This document shows, one piece after another, positions 22,236 through 31,768 of a DNA stretch of 64,000 nucleotides; the first letter of the stretch is position 1, and each line of letters begins with the position of its first letter. The DNA lies in the NCBI GenBank assembly GCA_002682825.1, contig NOKP01000033.1, positions 310,001 through 374,000 of the forward strand. Direction: 5' to 3'. The notes below the pieces were generated by a model, which was not told the origin of the DNA, did no database searches, and saw nothing but the letters and a program-made list of their open reading frames with translations. The position numbers were made by a program, and so were the translations under genes. This stretch comes from Neonectria sp. B-13. Taxonomy: Eukaryota > Ascomycota > Sordariomycetes > Hypocreales > Nectriaceae.

Positions 22236-23608
22236 CTATGGGCTCCATCCAATATTCACAACAAACTCCTCAATGTCTTCTAAGAAGGCTTGCGGCTGTT
22301 CCAGTGCAGCGAAATGCCCTCCCTAAGAATATGTCAGTAACATCTATAACGCATCTGAAGTAGATGCCACATGCCTTAGAATGTGTCTTATAAAGCACAA
22401 GGTTAGGGTAAATCTCTTCAGCCCACATTTTAGGTAGCCAGAAATGCTCGCCTGCAAACGCTGAGTACCCAAGTGGCTTTTCCTTGGAAATAGGGAAGCC
22501 TTCAACTCCCTCCCTTACCAGCACTCTATATGGATACAATCCACGAGGGAAGGTAAATGTAAACCAGTAAAAGCTAACCATGAACAGAATTGTGTCGAGG
22601 GACAGAGGGTTCTGAGTGTCAGACCAATCGAGGAACTTCTCGCCAATCCTAAAGGATGAATAATGTCAGTAAAGCTATATCAATCGCGTAACTGCAGAGG
22701 CGAACTCACCAAGCTAGCATGGCCAGAGGGCTTGAAGAAAGAACAAGTCCTATGGTCGCAGGACGAGTACCATGTTCGCTGGCATATGCCATTCCTCCAG
22801 TTTGCCATGTCTTTGATTGTTCAAGACGTTCCTGCTCATTAGGGGTCAGAGCCTCAATACTGCTGACTTTATCTTCTGTGTTTAGGTAGAGAAGGTTGAC
22901 TGTAATGATTTAGCTCTCTGGCCTTTACTCGTCTAGTATCAGGTAATACATACGATGAAATGCCTTGCATTCAGTGAATCGAACGGCCATCAGTCGAGAC
23001 AACCAGCTCCCAACATCACCACCCTGGGCAACATAGCCATTGCTAAATCCAAGATCGACCATCAGCTGGTTCATGATGCATGCAGCCTTGTCCAAATCCA
23101 ATTCACCGTCCTGACTAGGGCTAGATGAAAGTCCATAGTCCGGTATGGAGGGCGCGATAATGTGGTAAGGCAGTGTAGCAGGTGTATATTTCTTGACGAG
23201 GAGGTCCATCATTGGCAGGAACTCGAGGAACGAGCCCGGCCAGCCATGCATGAGGATGATAGGGATTGCATCCCTCTTCGTTGAGAACAGGGCAGCGAAG
23301 TGTACATTAGTACTCCCAACCTCTGGATGGTCAATGTCAATTGTGAAGTTCGGGAAGCTGTTGATGTGTCTCTCGTGCTTGCGCCAGTCAAAGACGTTAA
23401 GCCAAGCTTTCTTTCCCTCGACCAACCACTCACGAGTGATGCCGAATTGACGGTCGTCTTGCTTATTCCACCACGTCGGCGGTCCAACCTTGGAGAGTCT
23501 GACAAGGTCTCGGAATTCCGCTAGATCCTGATCGCGAATTTGGAGTGAGAAGGGCACAGGCTTTCCCGGCATGCCCGCTGGCAGAGTCGCAAAGTCAGTC
23601 CCCGCCAT
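22236..23608 (-). CDS. Epoxide hydrolase, alpha/beta-hydrolase fold with EHN N-terminal domain
   Basis: Four exons, 23608..22954, 22899..22710, 22648..22375 and 22322..22236; 401 aa, phases consistent. The start MAGTDF at 23608 is preferred over the in-frame ATG at 23638. Microsomal-type features are visible: the EHN-like N-terminus PFSLQIRDQDLAEFRDLVRLSK, the oxyanion motif HGWPGSFLEF (about residue 121), the nucleophile in GGDVGSW (about 197) and the catalytic His in GGHFAALEQP. Such enzymes open epoxides to vicinal diols through an Asp-ester intermediate. The last intron (22323-22374, 52 nt) starts with GC rather than GT; it is needed to restore the catalytic His block, so I accept it. Without splicing there, translation ends 30-odd residues later with no His block. 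Confidence 0.88.
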
Positions 23609-24722
23609 GATATTGATGGATGAATTGGTACAAAACACAAAGTAAATTTATCAATTACGGAAAATCATTGGACTCCTTTTAAACACTTGTCAGAATACTC
23701 GAGCAAGCGAAGACAACATGCCGAAAATACTGGAGGCCTGGGACGGCCTGGACGGGGACGAAGAATTGTCCGCGAACCCGGGTCTAACCTCTTCCCGCGC
23801 GGGGCCAGCTCCGACCGGATCTAAAGGGTGGGACCATCTCGCATGTAGTCTAAGCGTTATGTTATCCCATGTAAGCGCTATGTTGCATCGCGCTTGCACA
23901 TTAAAGTGAACAACACCCAAATTAGACCGCGCTCGGGGTGTCATCCGCTCGGAGACCATTATGGCTCATCACCCTTTCGCAAATCGGATGAGCTGGATCA
24001 TTGATTCTGTTCAGGGTCACCGCAAAGTATGGGCTAGGGTGAGTGATCCGAGCAGATCCTAGGTTACTCATGGCCATCAAAGGGGTAAGGAAGCCCGCGC
24101 CGAGATCATCATATTGCCGACTTGGGAAGTGGGAGTAGCGGGTTTCGGGTCGTTTTCAAACTCCGAGAAATGTATTATCAATTCAAGGCGTTCCCTGGCG
24201 ATTCGGAGAAGCGCAGCTGGCTTGCAAGGCCGGAGACAAGTCCCGAGCCTTTGAAACCGCACGGGGCAAGCCCCGGGCCCCGCTGCGTCGCGGATGCTCC
24301 ATCGGGGCTACCTCTATACACCAAAACCCCCGACTCTCCCGACTCCACAGACAAGGGGAAGCCAGACAAGCAACGAAGCAAGTCGCCTGGCATATTTCGC
24401 CGGACCAGCTGTTACCAGGAGTGTTCGTCCGGGCTCAAGACGGTGCAGCGTGATGAGCACAAGGAGGTTATGCTTCATACATCCTATTGCGACGCTGAGC
24501 TTGGAGGCTCGGATTTTCTCGACTATGCTGTCCATCAAACCATGAGCTGCCAGTTTGTACATGGCGAGGCCATCGCAATTCAGGCCATTGCACACCCGGC
24601 TGTAATGACGGAGAGGTTGAAATTGGAACGCTCCGCAAGGGATGCTCCAAAAACCACCAGAGTGCGTGCTGTGACCGGACCGAAGTCACAGAGGCGTACG
24701 ACAAGCACTACTGGACGGAATG
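23609..24722. other. Intergenic, no gene recognised
   Basis: Promoter of the epoxide hydrolase and a further kilobase in which both strands are open over long stretches at 24.1-24.7 kb, with no domain I can name. Minus-strand reading from about 24595 to 24314 could be additional exon material of the fragment at 24723-25286, but no convincing splice pair was found. Confidence 0.3.
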
Positions 24723-25286
24723 TTAAGCATATAGTGAGCCATCGCCTTGTCTTGATGTCTTTTTGAACCGTTTGACGACCTCGAGCATCGGCCCCGGAGG
24801 CCTTAAGCAGTGTTCCAAAGACAAAACGAGGTCCTGCTGCTGCTCCAATCCAGCGCCAGTTCCGTTCAAAAACACACGCAATTGGTTGAGAGAGCTGGCT
24901 TCCTCGACAACAAGCCAACCGTTTGCGAAGGTGTCTCCCATAATGGTCAAGTCCATGTCGCCCTGGAAAAGGGAGCGCGCGTCGCCAACTTCGGAAGCGA
25001 AGGCTGCGATCGCGAGCTGGCGTTTTGCTGTGATGAGGAATCAGAGAATGAGAAGCGCGATGACGACAGCCATGATGTTAGTGCGTCCTCTCAGACCCGA
25101 CAGTTCCAGTCGCTTATGGATAGCTATCTCGACAACCCGACTTGTCCAGCCACAATTCTCAACCTGGATATCCATGGCGTTGCCAGGGAAGGCGAAACCA
25201 ATAAGAGGGACCTCAGGGTCGAAGCCAGGGAGCACGAGATTCTCCAAGGGCGAGCAACAGATTGTTCCATGGACAACTGGATACGA
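24723..25286 (-). pseudogene. Unidentified gene fragment, two exon-like blocks
   Basis: Minus-strand blocks 25286..25097 and 25027..24723 join across a 69-nt GT-AG intron (25028-25096) in phase, giving about 165 continuous residues that end at a TAA at 24723. The text looks like real protein: NLVLPGFDPEVPLIGFAFPG, then DMDLTIMGDTFANGWLVVEE and LNQLRVFLNGTGAGLEQQQ, and finally LRPPGPMLEVVKRFKK. The 5' side stops at an in-frame TAG (25287-25289) with no obvious start, so it is either a truncated gene or lacks a detected upstream exon. I do not recognise the family. One weak thought, from the LysM neighbour only, is a remnant of a large killer-toxin-like chitinase. The opposite-strand open frame 24810-25448 is probably its shadow. 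Confidence 0.35.
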
Positions 25287-25562
25287 CTACTTGCCTTTGC
25301 CAGACTCATGTTTAGCATGACCGATTCAGGATACGATCCCATACGTCACATCTGGGACCGCCACTTTGCCGGCTCCTTTGACACCGATCTTGAGACTCGG
25401 CCAATGCGAGATTGGTACGCAAATTTTCCCATTTACGATCAGAGCTGAGTGCTCGAGTCCGTTCTATTGAACCCTGAAGCTGCCGGCCCGTGGCTTCGTA
25501 GAGCTAGGAGCTTTGATACCTCCATGTGCCAAATATCTTCACCTAGCTCCGATCGGCGATAA

Positions 25563-26499
25563 GAGCAGAGCACATCTGAGGATAAGCGATATGTTCATAC
25601 CTACGACGACGACGAAAACCCAAGGCAGCCTGGAATCCCCTTTTTAGTTCGAATTCTCGAGGTAATCGAACAAGGTGATCTGAGCCTTCATTATGCCCGC
25701 TGGCAATGGCAAACAGGCTCAGCGACGGGCTCGCCAGTGGGACCGCTTCTGGAGCTTGCCTCCTGGATCGGCCCGAACCCGGGCGTGTCCTCAACCGACC
25801 GCAATTCAACACCATACCAAGAAAATAGATTCCGGGGAAACTTTGGGACTGATAGATGGGTCGATAAGTAATATTCACACTCGATATGCACTGTTTATCC
25901 ATATGGCGTACAACACAGCCCAGTGGAAGCCATGGCTGGTTATCTGATACCCAAGCCAACTAGTGCTACTGCAAACAGTATTCCACTGGCACATCGATTC
26001 CATTAGAGGTTCCAATAACCCGGCAGGTTCTAGGTTAATACAACGACACAAAAACGGTCACACATACATGGGTATAACTGGAATGACCGTTCACCACGGA
26101 CAGTACGTGAGAGAAGCTATAAGTCAGTACAACTGGCGCGTCGATGATGACGGGACCATGTGGACGGAGAGGAACGGGGTTTGTTGCCAGAGTCACGATG
26201 TAGATACGTGGTTTGTTGGGGCGCCTCTGATTGTTGCCAGCACAGATCCAGTTATTGCCGCGTCACAAACTTTCGGCCAGCGGCTTTGGCGGGAAGGATA
26301 TGTTGCCAGGGCTGGATTGGGACTGATCCTTGAAGGCGGCGGTAGTCTAGACGATGAGATCAACCCTGAAAACCCTGGCACCTTGCATACTAAACGTGAA
26401 ACCAGCTCTGCCCTCGGGGGCCTCATTCCTAACAGCATCAACTGGCTGTTGGAAGACAATATGCACCACTTCGTAACCAACACACCGCCAGCTGACTGA
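25563..26499 (+). pseudogene. Orphan gene, copy 1 of the duplicated module; damaged at splice donor
   Basis: Paralogue of the gene at 30769. The frame opens after a TAA at 25560 and reads IPFLVRILEVIEQGDLS, GPLLELASWIGPNPG and FGTDRWV, then VFHWHIDSIRG, YMGITGMTVHHGQYVREAIS and a tail ending TPPAD. Copy 2 places an intron exactly between TRW-V and VFH; in copy 1 that junction reads G-ATAAGT at 25864 where a GT donor is expected, with a normal AG at 25978. A neighbouring GT (25868) and AG (25955) pair would splice in frame but insert nine residues. No ATG-led exon 1 is evident, so an upstream exon may be missing. It is convergent with the ankyrin gene at 26721. Family unknown. Either an ageing pseudogene or a gene with an altered splice site. 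Confidence 0.5.
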
Positions 26500-26720
26500 A
26501 GACAAACGATATGATGTTTCAGCCAAGTATTGCGAGTCAAGGGCGTGGAGGTTTGTTACTTATCTCAGTGTAGAATTAGTCTAAAATTAGGACGGAGCGA
26601 TTCAAGACGATGGATTATCGATACTAATCAAACCCTTTGTGTCATTTCTGGAGATTCTTGTCGTCCTGTGATTGAAACACTATGTTACCTTACCTACTGA
26701 GTCTCACCTAAAGCCATCCT

Positions 26721-28475
26721 TCAATATGAACCCCCAGCATCCATCAGCAAGGTGATGATCTTGTCTTGAATCTCCTCGTAATTCTTCATCCGCGTTGACT
26801 CCCCTGCCGTTCTCGCAGGCGATTTTCCACTGAAGTCTTCAGCGGCAGGATTCGCTCCATTTCTTAAAAGCGCCTCCACTACGCCCAGAGCACCGTATGC
26901 CGCTGCAAAATGCAAAGGTGTGAGGCCAGATCGAACCATCATCCCATACATAGCAGGGGCTTTGATGACTGCGTCAACTCGGCGTCCCCAACCGAATAAC
27001 TTAACGCTACTTAGCCCGAGGTCACGAAAGGCACTGGGGCGAACAGAAGCAGGCGAAATTTCAACTGGGAACAGAGCGCGAGCGTTGACATCTGCGCCTG
27101 CCGAAATGAAGAGGTCAATCAGTTGCCTGGTCTCGTCGCCGATATCTTCACCCAAGTAGAGTGCGAGGCAATGTAACGGAGTCCATCCCTCGGCGGTGAT
27201 GACGAGGGGGTTAGCACCGTGTGCAAGCAGAAAGTGTGTAGCTCGTATTGCTTGTGACAGCTCTTTGAGTTCATACCCGGCCATGGGCTCGGCAGTTCGG
27301 GCCAGTGCACACATCAGAGGGGTCCAGCCATTGGAATTGGCTTCATTGATGTTGGGTTCCATGCCAGCGTGAGAAAAGAGGTATTCAATAATGTCAAGTT
27401 TGCACCCAGCCGCCGCAAAATGTAGTAGACTTTCTCCATCGTGGCTTTTACACCGTATCAAAGCATTTCGCTCGTCCTCGGTCGGGGAGGCAGATAGATA
27501 GAGTTGCAAAATTCTTTGGTTGGAGCCCCATGCAGCATAGTGAATAGGAGTTTCTCCAGCCTTATTCTTCAGACAGACAGAGGCATTTTTCTCGATGAGA
27601 AGACGGATGCCGGCCTCATGCAACGCCCTTCTCAGTGGAGGTCGATCAATAAGTACTGGGAAGCCGAGGCGATGCAGAGCAGAGTTTCCTTCTTCGTTCG
27701 TCGCGTTGGGATCCGACCCTTTCTCAAGAAGCACTTTCAAGCCGCCGACCAAATTCGTGCGGTAGGCAGCCGATTTAACAAGGTTTGTACCGTCGATAGT
27801 CGTATTGGGGTTGGCTCCTGCATCCACCACCAGCGCAATGAGTTGTTGCTGTTCAAAGTAGTCCACGCCCTCGTATGTGACATGCCAATCAGAACCCAGC
27901 AGAGTCTTTGAGTTGACTGCGCGGTATAAAACACGATCGAGGGTCTGCTGGTCGAAGGAGAACTTTGATAGAAGCAATTCGACGACGTAAAGCCTCCATC
28001 TCGTTGCCGCCCCGAGCACGGCTTGTTCTTTAGTCATTGAGCTCCAGCCACTCCACCAGTCCAGGAGGTCGGCAACGACCGATACTTGCCCGTAAATGGC
28101 AGCGTAAGTAAGGCATGACTGGAAGTTTCGGTAGTCACTGACGTGGTGGTCGGGGTCGATATGTTGGCAGAGCTGCCGCAGAATTGCTCTATTGCCCTGT
28201 TGAGCCGCTACTGATATTGGCGCCGGCGGGTCGTCACCTACCAATCTCGCCCTAAGAGGGCTGGCACCGGCTTTCAGAAGAATCTCCACTGCTGCCTGGT
28301 TGTTGCACATGACTGCGACGTGAAGTGGCATGCCCCAGTCGCAGTCGTCCTCGTCGAGATGGTCATGTAAGTCCTCAGGTGTCATTGAATCAATGAATTG
28401 TTGCAGCTTGGACAGATTGTTCTCGCGAATGGCCTCATGTAGGGTTAAGTCGAGCGGCTTAACTAGATCGCTCAT
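26721..28475 (-). CDS. Ankyrin-repeat protein, copy 1
   Basis: Intronless, 584 aa. The sequence is built almost wholly of ankyrin repeats: early units MPLHVAVMCNNQAAVEILLK and ISVAAQQGNRAILRQL, later ETPIHYAAWGSNQRILQLYL, ESLLHFAAAGCKLDIIEYLF, GWTPLHCLALYLG and SGLTPLHFAAAYGALGVVEA, ending FSGKSPARTAGE and LMDAGGSY. There is no signal peptide, TM segment or other domain, so an intracellular protein-interaction role is likely. It is paralogous along its whole length to the gene at 31769-33544, which has an identical LMDAGGSY terminus. It is convergent with orphan copy 1, 221 bp apart. Ankyrin-only fungal proteins are often found next to secreted or STAND genes, but no function follows from that. 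Confidence 0.9.
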   Translation of the reverse strand: MSDLVKPLDLTLHEAIRENNLSKLQQFIDSMTPEDLHDHLDEDDCDWGMPLHVAVMCNNQAAVEILLKAGASPLRARLVGDDPPAPISVAAQQGNRAILRQLCQHIDPDHHVSDYRNFQSCLTYAAIYGQVSVVADLLDWWSGWSSMTKEQAVLGAATRWRLYVVELLLSKFSFDQQTLDRVLYRAVNSKTLLGSDWHVTYEGVDYFEQQQLIALVVDAGANPNTTIDGTNLVKSAAYRTNLVGGLKVLLEKGSDPNATNEEGNSALHRLGFPVLIDRPPLRRALHEAGIRLLIEKNASVCLKNKAGETPIHYAAWGSNQRILQLYLSASPTEDERNALIRCKSHDGESLLHFAAAGCKLDIIEYLFSHAGMEPNINEANSNGWTPLMCALARTAEPMAGYELKELSQAIRATHFLLAHGANPLVITAEGWTPLHCLALYLGEDIGDETRQLIDLFISAGADVNARALFPVEISPASVRPSAFRDLGLSSVKLFGWGRRVDAVIKAPAMYGMMVRSGLTPLHFAAAYGALGVVEALLRNGANPAAEDFSGKSPARTAGESTRMKNYEEIQDKIITLLMDAGGSY

Positions 28476-29033
28476 TGAAGCAGTATGTTGCTAAGACTGG
28501 ATGTAGTTGTATTGTTACCGCTGATGCGACTGGAGAACAGATTCGATTTACAGGGCGAGCGAGAGGCCATTATATAGCGATAGCTTATGTGGGGCTGAAT
28601 CAACCCCGCTTTGCATGGGGATTGATCCTGGGTACTAAATAAACGTATGTACCAAGCGAGCCACTGAGATGTATCAAGGTGTTATGCGGTCAATATCAAG
28701 ATGTTACGCTGTCAATAGAGAAACATTAGATTCACCAATTGCTACATAATAGATGCTGCTACCCTATATCAAGACGGGGAGACGGTAATGTGCATCAATA
28801 TCATATAACTTTCCCAATGCCGACCTGATCCAGGCAAGCCACAAAGTCCGTTCGGTGAAATCCAAGATCGAGGTGCAGCTGTGAAGGCCAAGGAGAGAGC
28901 ACTCTGCGAAAGCTTTTAAGCAAGAAAGTAAGGTAATAGGGAAAGATATGTATAGAGACTATCTAATACCTAAGTACACACAGAGGAGTATATTAAGAAT
29001 TCAATAGTGAATCGTGATATAGCCAAGATCATC
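28476..29033. other. Promoter of ankyrin copy 1 and 3' region of the LysM gene
   Basis: 558 bp without a recognisable gene; AT-leaning. Nothing else seen. Confidence 0.35.
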
Positions 29034-30648
29034 CTACACCCCAATACATAGATAGGTCTCAGCCCACAAACTCTTACAATCCTTGCCAATGGCTGGGTTC
29101 CACTTGTACAGGTTTGCGAACGACACTGCATACTTTTTTTGAATAACGTCACAAGTTTGACCCTTTGCAACAAAGCCATACTTCTTGCAGTTACTAACCA
29201 TACCAGCTTGAACAGGTGTAGGCTTATAGTCAGTAGTCCAAACACATGCATATGCATTTGTTTTCAATCCAGTGCATCCATTTCCAGCTTTTGGGTTCCA
29301 GCTGAGAAAGTCTGGGATCGAAATGCGGTTAGTATTAGCAACTGTTGAGCACTTCTCATTGGGTTTAACGAGGTAGAATTTGTTGCAATTATGAACCATG
29401 TCAGGCTGCGTAGGAGTAGGCGTTTTAACTCCGTTGTTGGGGTTTGTTGGTGTTGGCTTATAGCCAATAACAGATACACAAGCATATGCGTTGGCTTTCA
29501 GGCCTGTGCATCCGCTCCCTGCTCTAGGGTTCCACTTGAGGAAGTTCGGAATGGAGATACTGTTCTTGGTAGCAACAGTTGAGCACTTCTCATCTTGTTT
29601 AACAAGATGGAACTTGTTGCAGTTCTCCACAATACCGGGCTGGGTGGGAGTAGGTGTCTTAATCCCGTTGTCAGGCTTGGTTGGCGTGTGACCAATGATT
29701 GATACACAAGCGTATGTATGACCCCAGAGACCGCTACAAGTGCTGCCAGCAGAGGGATTCCATTTCAAAAAGTCTGGAATGGTGATGCTGTTCTTGGATG
29801 TAATGGCGGCACAGCTCTCGCCGGGCTTGACGAGGTGGAACTTGTTGCAGTTCTTGACCATATTGTCCTGGATTGGAGAAGGCGTCTCAATGCCATTGGT
29901 AACAGTGGGCTTGATAGACGTTATCTTGGTAGGGCTGGGTTGATGGCCGATGATGGAGACGCAAGCATATGCGTTTGCCCACAAGCCGTTGCAAGTGTCA
30001 CCGATATTCGTATTCCACTTCTTCAGCTCAGCCTCGGTAATACCATTCCTCGAGGCGACAACTGCACAGCTCTCGTCCTTCCTGACCATGTAGAACTTGT
30101 TGCCGTTTTCGACAATTCCTGGCTGGACCGAGTCAGGGGTCTCAATACCTTAAGAGCAGTATCAGTACAAGTTGAACAAATTTGAAGCGTGGCGGGAAAG
30201 GCAGCTTACCGTTTGAGGCCTTCATTGGTGTAGGTTCAACCTCTTCAGTAGTTATGGACGATGCAATAGGATTACCCCAATTGCGTTCGACACAGTAAGA
30301 CTTGCCGACCTTGATGTCACTATAATCGTCACCAACTGAGGGGTTCTAGAGGAGCCGATATTGTTAGATGTCAAGCTTTCCAACGAGTTCAGTCGGATTC
30401 TTTCCTACCCAGGCAATGAAGTCCTCGTGGGAGATGCCCCAGTGATTGGCGAAGGCTTCACAATTGTTGTTCTCACTGGTAGTTGTGTCCAAGAATGTAC
30501 AGTCATTTGGGACACCATCAGGAAGATCCAGCCGACGGGCGAGAAAACCACGAGCTGGTCGTGATCGAGGGTTAGGTCCTGAGATAGCCAAAGCGGTCAA
30601 ACCAGCCAAGAGCAAGAGCGACCGCAGCACATAAATTGAGGGTGCCAT
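29034..30648 (-). CDS. Secreted multi-LysM protein (six LysM modules)
   Basis: Exons 30648..30409, 30345..30210 and 30148..29034, with introns of 63 and 61 nt; 496 aa. Signal peptide MAPSIYVLRSLLLLAGLTALA, then a possible Kex2-type site in FLARRLDLP. Module 1 spans exons 1-2 (CEAFANHWGISHEDFIAWNP ... VGKSYCVERNWG); five tandem modules follow in exon 3, each starting NxNKFxxV or NCKKYGF and ending with A/Y-C-V or LCIGV, with Cys pairs of the fungal LysM type. Linkers are Pro/Thr-rich and near-identical (TPTPTQP). LysM binds chitin oligomers; fungal LysM-only secreted proteins shield hyphae or hide chitin fragments from hosts or competitors. There is no catalytic domain. The start is 120 bp from the divergent orphan copy 2. 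Confidence 0.92.
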
Positions 30649-30768
30649 GTCGTTGCTTTTGATATCCGATTGCCGGTAAACTTGATGTGTGTCTAGAAAC
30701 TCAGAGTGTGCACGTGGTACAACGGCGGTAGCAGCAGCGGCAGCGAAAGAGAGACGCGACCCGGACCC

Positions 30769-31585
30769 ATGCTAGAGCTCGCCTACTGGATCGGCCAGGA
30801 CCCAGGAAATCTAGATGAAGTCTTTGACCGGACCCATTATCAGGATGGGGAATACCGTGACCTAGACCGATGGGTTGGTGAGTGCTTAAGATTCCTGATA
30901 TATCATAGCATTTCTCTCTTTTGCGTGTTTTGGTTTTTATCCTCAGATCAAAGCTAACAGTCTTGATAACAAAACAGTCTTCCACCTTCACATCGATCAT
31001 CCTAGACCCGATCGAAACGACCCTAACAGCAACCCGGCTCGGATCAATTGGATCCAGAAAATTGGAGATCACTCTTACATGGGAATTGCTGCCATGAGCG
31101 TATATCACGGGCAGGACGTGAGGTACGCAGTAGGAAGATACGCTTGGCGTGTTCATTCTGATTCAAGCGAGTATCCCTTGACGGTGAGGAACACGTTTCA
31201 GTGTGTTGAGAATGAACTGTGGTTCGTCGGACATGCAGTTCCCCGTAGCAGCATCCCATCTGGTACGGCTGCAGCAGTCATAGAAGCGCTTGACAACTTC
31301 GGGGTGATGCTGTGGGAGCAAGGATATGTACGAGGTCCAGCTCTTCGGCTGATTCTGGATGGTGGTAACATTCAGTACGAAGAAGGGAGAGAGATCGACC
31401 CTGAAGACACAGGTAGAGTTCTGGGCGATTGGGAGGCGAACCGTCAGCTCGGAGGAGACCCGACCGACCCGACTTCCCAACAGGACCTTCCTTTCCAGAA
31501 AAAGATCAGCGGCTACACCATCAACTGGGTCCTCGACATGGATGATTACAACTTCGCGCCACCGCCGCCGCCGCCAGAAGAGTAA
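30769..31585 (+). CDS. Orphan gene, copy 2 of the duplicated module
   Basis: Exons 30769-30877 and 30978-31585, with a 100-nt GT-AG intron; 238 aa from the ATG inside GPMLELAYWIG. Paralogue of the 25563-26499 locus; shared blocks are ELAYWIG, DRWV-VFH-HID, YMGIAAMSVYHGQDVRYAVG, YAWRVH, ELWFVGHAVP, LWEQGYVRG and LRLILDGG, and it ends in a proline run before EE. The frame continues upstream of the ATG to a TAG at about 30691 but has no earlier ATG, so relative to copy 1 this copy lacks its first 40 or more residues; the space upstream is taken by the divergent LysM gene. No signal peptide or known domain. Function unknown. Confidence 0.6.
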
Positions 31586-31768
31586 CCTTAAACCAGTTAG
31601 CTCCCTCCTAGGGCAGAGTTTTCACTGACACAGGCTTGAGCAAATTGGCAGGCTGTTGGGGGTTTTAAAATGCATTTATTTACTAGCTCATATAGTAATT
31701 TCTCAAAGTCTTCAGCAAACACTTCACCTGTTTTTGCCCTATTGGCCCTTTTTGATGTTGAAACCCGG

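Noticed and set aside
24122..24766. Plus-strand open frame of 214 codons
   Set aside because: Low-complexity, basic text with no domain; the opposite strand is equally open, as expected in GC-rich DNA.
24810..25448. Plus-strand open frame of 212 codons in register with orphan copy 1
   Set aside because: Two stop codons (TGA at 25446, TAA at 25560) separate it from copy 1, its text is not protein-like, and the minus strand there splices into a far more convincing protein.
25860..25978. U12-type AT-AC intron in orphan copy 1
   Set aside because: The 3' end is AG, there is no U12 branch site, and copy 2 has a normal GT-AG intron at the same place; a donor mutation is simpler.
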